Below are positions 1 through 7,440 of a DNA stretch of 23,730 nt, one piece after another. Source of the stretch: JANXLS01 sp037129555 (GTDB taxonomy: Bacteria > Planctomycetota > SZUA-567 > H5-PLA8); NCBI GenBank assembly GCA_037129555.1, contig JBAXUS010000092.1, positions 1 to 23,730 of the forward strand. The letters are read 5' to 3'. A program made the position numbers and the translations under genes. Below the pieces are notes generated by a model. It ran no database searches and was not told where the DNA came from. It saw only the letters and a list, made by a program, of their open reading frames with translations. The stretch's first letter is position 1. The number at the start of each line of letters is the position of its first letter.

Positions 1-79
1 AGCCGCGCAAAGCCGTCTGGCTCTCGGTCAACGCGCGGACAAACGCTTCACTTGGAATGTGGGGACCTGACTCGACCAT
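1..79 (-). CDS. Probable ECF-type sigma factor, N-terminal fragment (cut by window edge)
   Basis: Only the first 26 codons are visible, reading leftwards from an ATG at 79-77. A strong ribosome binding site (AAGGAGAG on the minus strand, 87-94) sits 7 bases upstream, so the start is well supported. The peptide contains FVRALTESQTALRG. This resembles the opening helix of region 2 in the short ECF sigma factors that are abundant in Planctomycetes and Verrucomicrobia, where a 'F..LLT..Q..L..Y' pattern is typical. The diagnostic regions 2.4 and 4 lie outside the window, so the assignment is by resemblance only. The gene lies 60 bases downstream of the small exported protein gene on the same strand and may be co-transcribed with it. 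Confidence 0.5.
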   Translation of the reverse strand, partial: MVESGPHIPSEAFVRALTESQTALRG

Positions 80-118
80 TCAATTGCTCTCCTTACTTAT
101 CGGTACACGCTAAACCAA

Positions 119-133
119 GGGGCGTTTCACCCC
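119..133 (-). terminator. Weak hairpin between two minus-strand genes
   Basis: Read on the minus strand, GGGGTG-AAA-CGCCCC forms a 6-bp stem with one G-U wobble and a triloop, starting 7 bases after the stop codon of the 140-511 gene. On the plus strand the same wobble becomes a C-A mismatch, which favours function in the minus-strand RNA. It is followed by TTGGTTTAG, not a proper U run, so it may be a weak terminator or attenuator ahead of the sigma-like gene, or chance. Confidence 0.2.
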
Positions 134-139
134 GTGAGC

Positions 140-511
140 CTACCTTCGGTCGCGACGGTCCTTGCTGTGGGCATCCTCGCGCGCTTCATGAATGTGGCGT
201 ACCAGGTGCTCGACCAGCTCGCGGTGCTCTTTATGCAGACGTTTGAGCACGCCGACATGATCGAATTTGCCATCTTTGTCGGCCAAGAGGCTCGCGCGCA
301 ATTCGGCCAGCGCTTTCTTGTGCTCTGCGGAGACAACCAGCGTTTCCTTCTCGATGGCCGCGCGAAGTTCGACCCGCTCGATCTTTTCCTTGTCCCAATC
401 AATCGCGCGTTCCTCGCGTCTTTTTTCGCTGCGGTCCTCGCCGGCAAGGGTCGATCCGGCCTCAAAGCCGCATACGACGATGGCGAGAAGAAAAAACAGT
501 TTGCATTTCAT
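140..511 (-). CDS. Small exported charged helical protein, unknown function
   Basis: This encodes 123 residues. The start at 511 is chosen because TCGGAGGCAATAAAC places a GGAGG eight bases upstream of the ATG and a clear signal peptide follows (MKCKLFFLLAIVVCGFEAGS..LAG, cleavage near residue 24). An in-frame upstream ATG at 610 would bury the signal peptide. The mature protein is very rich in Glu, Lys, Arg and His. It looks almost entirely alpha-helical, with heptad-like stretches (residues about 25-115) and an Arg/Asp-rich tail. I recognise no family. Small periplasmic helical proteins beside sigma factors sometimes act in envelope-stress or metal sensing, but nothing here proves that. It lies just upstream of the sigma-like gene on the same strand. 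Confidence 0.6.
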   Translation of the reverse strand: MKCKLFFLLAIVVCGFEAGSTLAGEDRSEKRREERAIDWDKEKIERVELRAAIEKETLVVSAEHKKALAELRASLLADKDGKFDHVGVLKRLHKEHRELVEHLVRHIHEAREDAHSKDRRDRR

Positions 512-1005
512 GTTTATTGCCTCCGAAAAAGCGCCCGCCATGTCCGCGGAATCCCGCGCTGGCAGGCCCAAACCTGTGAAATTTCCGACACGATCCGCCC
601 ACTCGAACAATCACAAGAAAAGGAATGTTAAAGATCGCAAGCCCAGGATGAACGTCCTTTGGCGTGAAATCTCATTCCCTGCGCACCGATAAACGCCAGT
701 GAAATGCTCTGCGGTTACACAAATCCGGCTAAAAAAAGAACTTTTTCCATTTCTTCTCTTTGGAACGAGTGAAGGTCATGTGGAACCGATCGCGCGTATC
801 TGACAAGAACGCGTCCGAGTGCGTGCGACTTTTCCCAGTCTTGCGTTCAGTTTTCTTGAAAAATAATGTAACCGCGAACGCATCGATGTGGAGTGTACCG
901 GAGAGAAGAAGAGAAACTGAAATGAAAAACACATTCATGCCCATCGCCATTAAACACCGAACCGGTAGCCCATCTTACACAGAGATCGTGAGAGGAAAGC
1001 AATCC
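512..1005. other. Non-coding divergent spacer between the small exported protein and the large secreted protein
   Basis: About 490 bases separate two divergent genes. In-frame codons extend upstream of the plus-strand gene to 760, but this part lacks a convincing start with a ribosome site and the signal peptide begins at 1006. A possible plus-strand promoter is TTGCGT (841-846) followed by AATAAT (862-867, 15-base spacing) or TAATGT (864-869, 17-base spacing). The match is modest. I see no RNA gene or strong terminator. Confidence 0.4.
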
Positions 1006-4000
1006 ATGAAATTCTACTTCGTCCTTTTCGCCGCCCTACTGATGACTCCGCTGATGTCGGCCCGCGCCGAACTTGGTTTGGCCAGGGAAGCCTATGGTGT
1101 CTGGGATCGGGGAGGAAATAACACGGTCGCTACCTATCCATTCACCCGTGGGCAGGAATACGTGAACACGTGGCAGAATGTGAATTCTGCGAGACACACC
1201 TTCGATTGGTCGAGTCTGGATGCGCAATTGCAGTTCGCCGACAGCCAAAACGAGAAATTTATCATCCAGATCGAACCGATTGGTGGTGGCTCGAATGGCG
1301 TGCCGCCGTGGATATTAGCCGCCAACGGCGGCGGAGTTCCGCAATACACGGACAGCAGCTACACATTTGGGGATTACCTCGATCCGAACTACAAGCAGTA
1401 TTACACTGAAATGGTTCAGGCGCTTGCCAAGCATGTGCGCCAGGACCTTCCGGCTAATCTGCAAGCTCGGGTCGCTTTCGTTCGCGTCGATACCGGCACG
1501 ACGGGAGACGAAGTGCCCTATCAGAATGACGCGTATGTTCAAACGCACTTTCCACAATACTATGTTGATAAATCGGGTCCAGTCTGGCAAGCCTTTCGTC
1601 TGTGGGCATTCGAAGTTTACCGAGCCGCATTCCAGGATGGGTCGGGACCGGTGATTCCCATGTTGTATCAGAATGTGGACATCCTTAGTTATCCTACCGA
1701 GTGGAACTGGGTCGTCGCCAACGTGCATGGCGGTTTCGGAGCAAAGTTCGGCGGAAACGGCCGCGGCCACCATCTAAGCAGTTCCAACGATGTGCCCGCA
1801 GCGTTCAAGGCCTTCACGGTGAATCCGGCAGGCAGACAGTTGTTTTCCCGGAACGAAATGGACAACACGTTTCAACAGCCCTACTTTCAACTCAATATCC
1901 AGTTGAGCATGTATTGGGCGGCCGTTGAGCAATTGAATGCCGGGATGAGCATCTGGGATGTGAATAAGAACAGTTTACAGGACAGTTCTATCCACAATTA
2001 CACATCTACCTTCGTATTCTTCAACCAGTGGGCGGCAGAAGTGATTCCCGCCACGGCCGGCGGTGGTTTCTGCATTCTGCACGAAGGACTCGATTCTTCT
2101 GATACAGCGAAGTTCCCGGTGGCCTCCTACGGAAACTACCCAGCAAACCAAAGCAGCACGGGAAGGTATACAGCTATTTGCAATGCGTATTCTGCCCAAG
2201 GCGCCCAGATGGACGATCTCAATGGAGCCACCCTGGGGTCAAACGCACAACGAGGCAACTCGCCCGGTCTGGTAGGATTTAACGATTCCGGTTGGAAGAT
2301 TGTTCCCGGCAACTACGAGCGCTTTATCACCCAGATCAACCCCGACACGACCAGCAAGGGCATCTGGCGGATCAACGGGCCGCTAACGTCCTCGTCGCAT
2401 CCCTACGACCGGTTTGCCCGACGCTCTGACCATGCGTCTGGTAAGGATACGATGTCTTTCGACATCAATGACAATCTGCTGCCGACAGCCGGCCAGCGTG
2501 TGCAGATTAACGTGACTTATTTCGACCGCGGCACCGGACAGTTCGCGCTGCAATACGATGCCGCCGGGAACAGTCAAAAGACTGCGTTCACGGTGACCAA
2601 GACGGGCAGCAACACGTGGATGACCCAGTCGATTGTGGTCACGGATTGGGTCTTCCAAAACCATGGGCCAAATGGCAGCGATATTCAACTGGTCAACCTG
2701 GCTACCGACGCTACTAACCCCGACACGATTTATCACGGAATTGAAGTCATCAAGCTGGCCAATGTCAGTGTGGGAATCGTCGGACTTGGCACAGTGACCG
2801 CTCGGAACAACGCGGCTGCCTTCACAGCGATCCCAAGCAGCGTCATGGAAGGTCAACGCTTGGAACTGTCCGTGACTCCCGCACCCGGCTGGGTCTTCAC
2901 GGGCTGGAGCGGGGCATTGACCGGCACCAACCCGAATGCGTTTCTATTCCCGACACAAAACACCCAACTCACGGCCACCTTTGCGTCGCTTCAGGGTGGG
3001 CCGGTCGCGAATAGTCAAAACGTGAATGTTGGATTCAACACGGGAACGTCGATTGTGTTGACCGGTTCTGACCCGAATGTGCCCGCGTTAACTCCGCCGA
3101 CGTACACTGTGACAACCAATCCGCAACATGGAACATTGAGCGGCACCGTTCCGAATTTGACCTACACACCGACGACTGGTTACAACGGTTCGGACTCGTT
3201 CCAATTCACCGTCACGAACACCGCGAACGTGACAAGCACAGCGGCGACTGTTTCGTTGAATATCGCGGCGGGTGCGCCCTCGGCCAAAGAGCAAATCTTA
3301 AACGTCGCTTTCAACACATCGATGGCGATCACATTGGCGGGAAGCGATCCGAACATCCCAGCACTGACACCTCTGGTGTACAAAGTGACGGTGAACCCCG
3401 CGCACGGCGTCTTGAGTGGAACGGCTCCGACTCTGCGGTACACGCCGACGACCGGCTATAACGGCCCGGATTCGTTTCAATTCACGGTGACAAACTCGGC
3501 GAATCTCACGAGCACAGCGGCGACGGCGTCGCTTGTGGTGACTGCGTCGTCGAGCGCGGATTTGTTTTCTTTGACGGTCAGTGCCGGCAATCTTGCGCCC
3601 ATCTTCAACAGTGCCACGATCGCTTACAACGATGCGGTGACGTACGAGACGACGAGCGTGACGGTAACACCAACGCTCTCCGACAACCGGTCTTCGGTGT
3701 CCGTCAACGGATCGCTTGTGTCGTCCGGGACCGCTAGCAGTCCGATCAATCTGAAAATCGGTGATACGGTCATTCCTGTGGTCGTCACGGCGGCGGACTC
3801 AACCGTCAAACAGTACTCGATCACGGTCACCCGCGCCGCGCCTCCCGTTCCGACAATTACAAGCCTGCCGTCGGCGATGCCCGATCCGGCGACAGTTGGA
3901 TTGTCCGTGCAACTGAGCGCGGCCGCGTCGAATCCTTACGCGCTGACTTACCTCTGGAATTTCGGCGACGGCACGACAGCCAGTGGCGCGACGGTGAATC

Positions 4001-4581
4001 ACGTTTACACACTGAAAGGGACGTACTCGGTGACCGTGGCGGTAAACAGCAGCGAGAACACAACGGCGAGCGCAAACTTGACGTTGACTGTGAATCCGAT
4101 GATCGGCGGCAATCCAGGTTCCGGATCAGGGACACTCGTCGGCGAAATGGATAGCGACGGAGACGGATACAGCGACAATGTCGAACTCGCCGCCGGGACG
4201 AATCCCAACAATTCCGCCAGTGCTCCCGGCGGGAAGACCATCGCTCCTGCGGCAATCACTATTGTAAAACCCGTGACGAAAGTTTTCCAAAAGCCGAGAG
4301 TGTTGACGCTGAGGGGTTCTCTTCTAATCCCTGCGGGGTTTGTTCCAACGGGTAAAATGTTGGTCGTCGATGTCGGCGGCTACACCCAGCATTTCAAACT
4401 CAACGCGAAAGGCAGTGCCATGACCGAAAAAGATAGATGGACGGTGCTCGTGAGATCGGTCAAGGGTGTGGTGCCAGCCCAGTACGCAAAATTCTCGCTG
4501 ACGCTGACTCAAATTCCGGCAAGCGTTCAGAGCACCTCGCCGCTGATTCTTGTTTTGGACGGGGCGGTTTATTCCAAATAG
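1006..4581 (+). CDS. Large secreted multidomain protein with TIM-barrel-like (glycoside hydrolase-like) N-terminus and Ig/PKD modules
   Basis: This encodes 1191 residues, starting at the ATG after GAGAGG (990-995), directly before a signal peptide (MKFYFVLFAALLMTPLMSARA). Residues about 22-450 resemble a TIM-barrel glycoside hydrolase: an 'FDWSSLDAQL' segment, then 'FIIQIEPIG' and 'PPW'. Candidate acid residues are E169 (in TGDEVPY) and E284 (in SRNEMD); pairing them is a guess. Next come a beta-sandwich (about 480-585), a bacterial repeat domain with 'GWVFTGWSG' (about 586-660), two Big_9/VCBS-like repeats of 92-residue period (about 662-846), a cadherin-like beta sandwich (about 850-945), a PKD domain with 'YLWNFGDGT' (about 946-1030), a TSP3-like calcium-binding segment 'DSDGDGYSD' (about 1047-1055) and a final beta domain. 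This layout suits a surface or extracellular polysaccharide-binding enzyme. It is separate from the downstream operon and convergent with the regulator, so a fructan role is not established. Confidence 0.75.
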   Translation: MKFYFVLFAALLMTPLMSARAELGLAREAYGVWDRGGNNTVATYPFTRGQEYVNTWQNVNSARHTFDWSSLDAQLQFADSQNEKFIIQIEPIGGGSNGVPPWILAANGGGVPQYTDSSYTFGDYLDPNYKQYYTEMVQALAKHVRQDLPANLQARVAFVRVDTGTTGDEVPYQNDAYVQTHFPQYYVDKSGPVWQAFRLWAFEVYRAAFQDGSGPVIPMLYQNVDILSYPTEWNWVVANVHGGFGAKFGGNGRGHHLSSSNDVPAAFKAFTVNPAGRQLFSRNEMDNTFQQPYFQLNIQLSMYWAAVEQLNAGMSIWDVNKNSLQDSSIHNYTSTFVFFNQWAAEVIPATAGGGFCILHEGLDSSDTAKFPVASYGNYPANQSSTGRYTAICNAYSAQGAQMDDLNGATLGSNAQRGNSPGLVGFNDSGWKIVPGNYERFITQINPDTTSKGIWRINGPLTSSSHPYDRFARRSDHASGKDTMSFDINDNLLPTAGQRVQINVTYFDRGTGQFALQYDAAGNSQKTAFTVTKTGSNTWMTQSIVVTDWVFQNHGPNGSDIQLVNLATDATNPDTIYHGIEVIKLANVSVGIVGLGTVTARNNAAAFTAIPSSVMEGQRLELSVTPAPGWVFTGWSGALTGTNPNAFLFPTQNTQLTATFASLQGGPVANSQNVNVGFNTGTSIVLTGSDPNVPALTPPTYTVTTNPQHGTLSGTVPNLTYTPTTGYNGSDSFQFTVTNTANVTSTAATVSLNIAAGAPSAKEQILNVAFNTSMAITLAGSDPNIPALTPLVYKVTVNPAHGVLSGTAPTLRYTPTTGYNGPDSFQFTVTNSANLTSTAATASLVVTASSSADLFSLTVSAGNLAPIFNSATIAYNDAVTYETTSVTVTPTLSDNRSSVSVNGSLVSSGTASSPINLKIGDTVIPVVVTAADSTVKQYSITVTRAAPPVPTITSLPSAMPDPATVGLSVQLSAAASNPYALTYLWNFGDGTTASGATVNHVYTLKGTYSVTVAVNSSENTTASANLTLTVNPMIGGNPGSGSGTLVGEMDSDGDGYSDNVELAAGTNPNNSASAPGGKTIAPAAITIVKPVTKVFQKPRVLTLRGSLLIPAGFVPTGKMLVVDVGGYTQHFKLNAKGSAMTEKDRWTVLVRSVKGVVPAQYAKFSLTLTQIPASVQSTSPLILVLDGAVYSK
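3007..3540 (+). repeat. Two tandem 92-residue Ig-like (Big_9/VCBS-like) repeats inside the secreted protein gene
   Basis: Two consecutive modules share the pattern 'GSDPN.PALTP..Y.VT.NP.HG.LSGT...L.YTPTTGYNG.DSFQFTVTN.AN.TSTAAT'. The equivalent TAC codons at 3163 and 3439 are exactly 276 bases (92 codons) apart. DNA identity is high over the core, with mostly synonymous differences, which indicates a duplication since diverged. Confidence 0.85.
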
Positions 4582-5098
4582 GCTTTGGATCAAAGTTTCC
4601 CAAACGCCCTCGCTTCGCTTGATTCTCGTCACGCCGGAGTTTTCAAGAGCTTCAATGATTGCCTCATGGGCAAGGCCGTTCAGGTCCTACTCGGCCAGCC
4701 CACGGCCAACCCGCTTGATCATGGACTTGATCCGACCGCCGATCAGCGCGAAGATGTCCTCTGCGACTTGGTCGCGTTCGCTTGGTGATTTGGCTCGGTC
4801 GTATTTCTCGGCGAGTTCCTCAAGGTCAATGTCGATGTCTGCAAAAATGTAAATTATTCGAATCCGGCCCTCCTATGGAGCTGGGTTCGAACAAGACGGA
4901 GGTCATTCATTTTCAATTATGCATGGTAGCAGAAGCGGATGGAGAGAGGGATTCTCTGAAGCAGTTTTTTCGTGCTCTTCAAAAGATACATTACCCTATG
5001 AAGCCCAGATTGGCAAATTGCCGCCGCTTTTCTCTCCCACGCCACAAAACCGCCACAAGCGTCATTGGGGCATCGTCTTACTTTCGATTCCCCACAAA
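4582..5098. other. Spacer between convergent genes, partly coding-like on the minus strand
   Basis: This separates the plus-strand secreted protein from the minus-strand regulator. A short hairpin CTTTG-GAT-CAAAG followed by TTT (4583-4598) lies just after the stop of the secreted protein gene and might be a weak terminator. Positions 4687-4863 hold a coding-like minus-strand stretch (separate entry). From 4870 to 5098 I see no gene, RNA or strong terminator. Confidence 0.35.
4687..4863 (-). pseudogene. Coding-like minus-strand fragment without a normal start codon
   Basis: Reading leftwards, about 58 sense codons run to a TAG at 4689-4687. They show strong C/G bias in the third codon position, as in the real genes here. 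The peptide includes DIDIDLEELAEKYDRAK, SPSERDQVAEDIFALIGG and RIKSMIKRVGRGLAE, which reads like a compact soluble helical domain. No ATG, GTG or TTG opens the frame. A GGAGG (minus strand, 4869-4873) lies 5 bases before an ATT at 4863, so a rare ATT start is formally possible. After the TAG the same frame continues with plausible sequence (DLNGLAHEAIIEALENSG) towards the end of the neighbouring convergent gene. The simplest reading is a decayed gene or gene fragment. I do not recognise the family. Confidence 0.35.
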
Positions 5099-6283
5099 TC
5101 ATGATTCGCTTTTGATGTGTTCAATTTCGACGGCAGCTTCTTTCTTGTTTTTGGACCCGGACGCATCTGGGTTGGAGTCGGGATTCGGGACCGGCGTACG
5201 GCTCGTCGACTGGCGCACGACAATCGGCGCTTCGATCAGTATTTCCCGGGGTTCCATGCCAGGATTTTCGATTCGATTCAGCAGCGCGTTCAACGCGACA
5301 GTGCCGATATTTCGACAAGGCTGGCAGACCGTCGTAAGCGGCACTCTCAGCAGGTGCGAATAGCGAACATCGTCGAACCCCGCCACGCAAACATCGTTGG
5401 GAACTGTGATTCCCATGCTGTCAAGCGTGAGCATCAACGCTGCAGCGGTTGCATCATTCGCGCAGATAACGGCGTCCGGTTTTCGCGTTTGAATCCATTG
5501 GCAAAGGAAATCCTTGTCCTCGGGATTTCCGTAATGAATAGCGTCGGCTTCGCACGGCAAACCCGCCGAGTATAGCGCTTCGCGATAACCAAAGACGCGG
5601 AGTGCCACTGTAGGCGCGGAATGGCATCGCGCCAGAAAATCAATTCGTCGACAGCCCATCGAAATCATGTGTTGGGCCAGTATGTATGCACTCCGCCGGT
5701 TGTCGATCCCAACAAGATCGAACCGGCTGCGTTGCGGGAACGGCACGATGTCGCGATCCAGAAGCACGATCGCAACGCCGGCTTTCGTCAACGACGTCAC
5801 AATCTGATGATTGATCGGATCGCTTTCTGTTGTGCCTTCAATCGGCGCGAAGAAGACGCCCGAGACTTTTCGCGCGATGTAGTCCTCGCAGACTTTCAGG
5901 GCCTGTTGCCGTTTCAGGATTGGATCCGAATTGTTGAAATTGCTCCACAGGATCGAGTACTGGTGCGCTTGTGCTTCCTGCGCAATTTGGCCGCAGATCG
6001 GTTCGAAGATCTCCGTCTCGCCCAATTCAGGAATCAGCAGCCCAAGCAGATTGTGCCCGGTCTGTTGTTGCTGTCGGGCGTATGTTCCGGACCCCACTTT
6101 GCGATCAATCAACCCCGCCTGCTGCAAGTCGCGCATGGCTCGGGCGATCGTGGGGCGCGAAGTCTTGAGCTGTTTGACCAATTCGTTCTCGGATGGTAAA
6201 CGGCCGCCTGCGTCCACCTTGCCTGATTGAATCCTACTCTTCAAATACTCGAAAACTTGTCGGTGTTTTGGTCCAGCATTCAT
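5099..6283 (-). CDS. GntR/LacI-type hybrid transcriptional regulator (AraR-like architecture)
   Basis: This encodes 394 residues, starting at 6283 with AGGAG seven bases upstream. Residues about 6-70 form a GntR-type winged helix: LPSENELVKQL (29-39), SRPTIARAMRDLQQAGLI, then the wing RKVGSGTYA (61-69). Residues about 78-355 form a LacI/periplasmic-binding-like effector domain (GLLIPELGETEIFEPI at the start, VGIDNRRSAYILAQHM, AVICANDATAAALM, CVAGFDDVRYSHLLRVPLTTV). This is the arrangement of Bacillus AraR, whose effector domain binds a sugar and releases DNA. The last 35-40 residues form a polar Pro/Asp/Asn/Lys-rich tail that the family usually lacks. The gene is divergent from the fructan-type operon, so it most likely represses that operon until a monosaccharide such as fructose is bound. 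The role is inferred from position. Confidence 0.85.
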   Translation of the reverse strand: MNAGPKHRQVFEYLKSRIQSGKVDAGGRLPSENELVKQLKTSRPTIARAMRDLQQAGLIDRKVGSGTYARQQQQTGHNLLGLLIPELGETEIFEPICGQIAQEAQAHQYSILWSNFNNSDPILKRQQALKVCEDYIARKVSGVFFAPIEGTTESDPINHQIVTSLTKAGVAIVLLDRDIVPFPQRSRFDLVGIDNRRSAYILAQHMISMGCRRIDFLARCHSAPTVALRVFGYREALYSAGLPCEADAIHYGNPEDKDFLCQWIQTRKPDAVICANDATAAALMLTLDSMGITVPNDVCVAGFDDVRYSHLLRVPLTTVCQPCRNIGTVALNALLNRIENPGMEPREILIEAPIVVRQSTSRTPVPNPDSNPDASGSKNKKEAAVEIEHIKSES

Positions 6284-6323
6284 GGGTAGCTCCTATTGAT
6301 AAGCCAACTTTTTAATTAATTTT

Positions 6324-6352
6324 ATCATCTTTGTACTAACTTGCCATTGCAA
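6324..6352 (-). promoter_or_regulatory. Possible promoter for the regulator gene
   Basis: On the minus strand TTGCAA (6352-6347) and GATGAT (6329-6324) are separated by 17 bases, each matching the sigma-70 consensus at 4 of 6 positions. A start near 6317 would leave a short leader before the regulator ATG at 6283. The alternative AT-rich TAAAAT at 6324-6319 is not well placed relative to a -35 box. Confidence 0.25.
6341..6352. promoter_or_regulatory. Candidate operator: inverted repeat TTGC-N4-GCAA between divergent genes
   Basis: TTGCCATTGCAA is an inverted repeat overlapping the proposed -35 elements of both divergent promoters. That is where a repressor from the adjacent GntR/LacI-type gene could block both. 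The repeat is short and was seen once only. A nearby TTTGTACTAAC (6330-6340) recalls the ATTTGTAC half-site of AraR operators but has no clear partner. Confidence 0.2.
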
Positions 6353-6375
6353 ATCGGTGTAAAAATGACTAGATT
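6347..6375 (+). promoter_or_regulatory. Likely promoter of the sugar-utilisation operon
   Basis: TTGCAA (6347-6352) and TAGATT (6370-6375) are separated by 17 bases, each matching the sigma-70 consensus at 4 of 6 positions. Transcription would start around 6382, about 40 bases before the ATG at 6422, which has its own GGAG site at 6411-6414. No other promoter-like spacer exists downstream, because all later gaps in the cluster are 42 bases or less. Confidence 0.4.
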
Positions 6376-6421
6376 TTCGTGCGCGCAGACCCTCGACCGC
6401 CAAATTCAAAGGAGACTATTC

Positions 6422-7417
6422 ATGCGAAACGTATCGATATTCACTGCAGCTCTTCTGCTGGCTTTATCCGGTTGCGGCCAGGGAGAGGCGACCAAACCAG
6501 CGGCGGGACCGGCTTCATCCGGAGACGGAACGGCGCGCAAATCGCGCGGAACGATCGGCGTTTCTGTTTTGACGCTGACCAACCCATTTTTTAAGGTCAT
6601 CGCCGATACCATTGCAGTTGAAGCGGCGAAAAGCGGATATGACACGCTGGTTGTCAGCGGTGAATTCGATGTGGCGAAGCAGCAGAACCAAATCAAAGAT
6701 TTCATCGTCAAAAAAGTTGCGGCGATCGTGCTTTCGCCGTGCGACTCGAAATCCATCGGACCGGTCATTCAGGAAGCCAACGCGGCGGGCATCCCGGTCT
6801 TCACCTTCGACATCAAGTGTTTGGCCCCCGACGCCAAAGTCGTTTCGCATATCGCCACCGACAACTACCAAGGTGGGCGGATGGCTGGTGAAGCGATGAT
6901 CGAACTGCTGGGGGACGCGGGTGGCAAAGTCGTCGTTCTGGATTTCAAACAGGCCGAGTCGTGTATCCTGCGTGTCAAGGGCTTTAAGGAAGTTGTCGAA
7001 GCACACAACGCCAAAGCCACGAAAGGCAAAATTGAAATTGTCGCGGAATTGCCCGGCGACGGACAGAAGGACAAGAGCTTCAAGACTACCGAAGACGCGA
7101 TTCAGGCGCATGGTGATCTCGCGGCGATCTTTGCGATCAACGATCCCAGCGCACTCGGCGCCCGCGCGGCACTCGAAAAAGCTGGAAAGGCCAATCAGGT
7201 CAAATTGATTGGTTTCGATGGCCAGCCCGAAGGTAAACTCGCGATCCGGGACAGTAAAATCTACGCCGACCCGGTTCAATTCCCGGACCGTATCGGCATC
7301 CAAACGATGCAGACAATCGTCAACCATTTCGACGGTGAAAAAGTTCCGCCCGAAATCCTGATCCCCACGGCCATCTACCGCAAAGCCGACGCGGAAAAAG
7401 ACTCGTCGCTCAAATAA
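6422..7417 (+). CDS. Sugar ABC transporter substrate-binding lipoprotein (RbsB/FrcB-type)
   Basis: This encodes 331 residues. The ATG at 6422 is chosen because GGAG lies 7 bases upstream and a lipoprotein signal follows, ending in the lipobox LSGC (C18); an earlier in-frame ATG at 6341 has neither. After a short Ala/Gly/Ser-rich linker, residues about 42-325 show the fold pattern of type I periplasmic sugar-binding proteins (Peripla_BP_4): GVSVLTLTNPFFKVIADTI, AKQQNQIKDFI, IPVFTFDI, VVVLDF..AES..RVKGF, IFAINDPSALGARAAL and VKLIGFDGQPEG. Its CUT2-type ATPase and permease are encoded three and four genes downstream. In the cell it would be anchored at the membrane and capture a released monosaccharide. 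Fructose or a related sugar is likely from context, since FrcB of Sinorhizobium belongs to this group. Specificity cannot be read from sequence alone. Confidence 0.88.
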   Translation: MRNVSIFTAALLLALSGCGQGEATKPAAGPASSGDGTARKSRGTIGVSVLTLTNPFFKVIADTIAVEAAKSGYDTLVVSGEFDVAKQQNQIKDFIVKKVAAIVLSPCDSKSIGPVIQEANAAGIPVFTFDIKCLAPDAKVVSHIATDNYQGGRMAGEAMIELLGDAGGKVVVLDFKQAESCILRVKGFKEVVEAHNAKATKGKIEIVAELPGDGQKDKSFKTTEDAIQAHGDLAAIFAINDPSALGARAALEKAGKANQVKLIGFDGQPEGKLAIRDSKIYADPVQFPDRIGIQTMQTIVNHFDGEKVPPEILIPTAIYRKADAEKDSSLK

Positions 7418-7440
7418 CGATTTGAAGAGAGGACATAAAC

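Noticed and set aside
760..1005. Upstream in-frame extension of the large secreted protein
   Set aside because: It would place about 80 polar residues before the signal peptide and has no good ribosome site, whereas the ATG at 1006 has both a site and a signal peptide.
4876..4900. tRNA T-loop-like GGTTCGAAC near 4885
   Set aside because: The flanking bases do not form a T-stem and no acceptor or anticodon arm can be folded around it.
6312..6319. Palindrome TTAATTAA upstream of the regulator gene
   Set aside because: It is eight AT-only bases in an AT-rich spacer, too simple to call an operator by itself.
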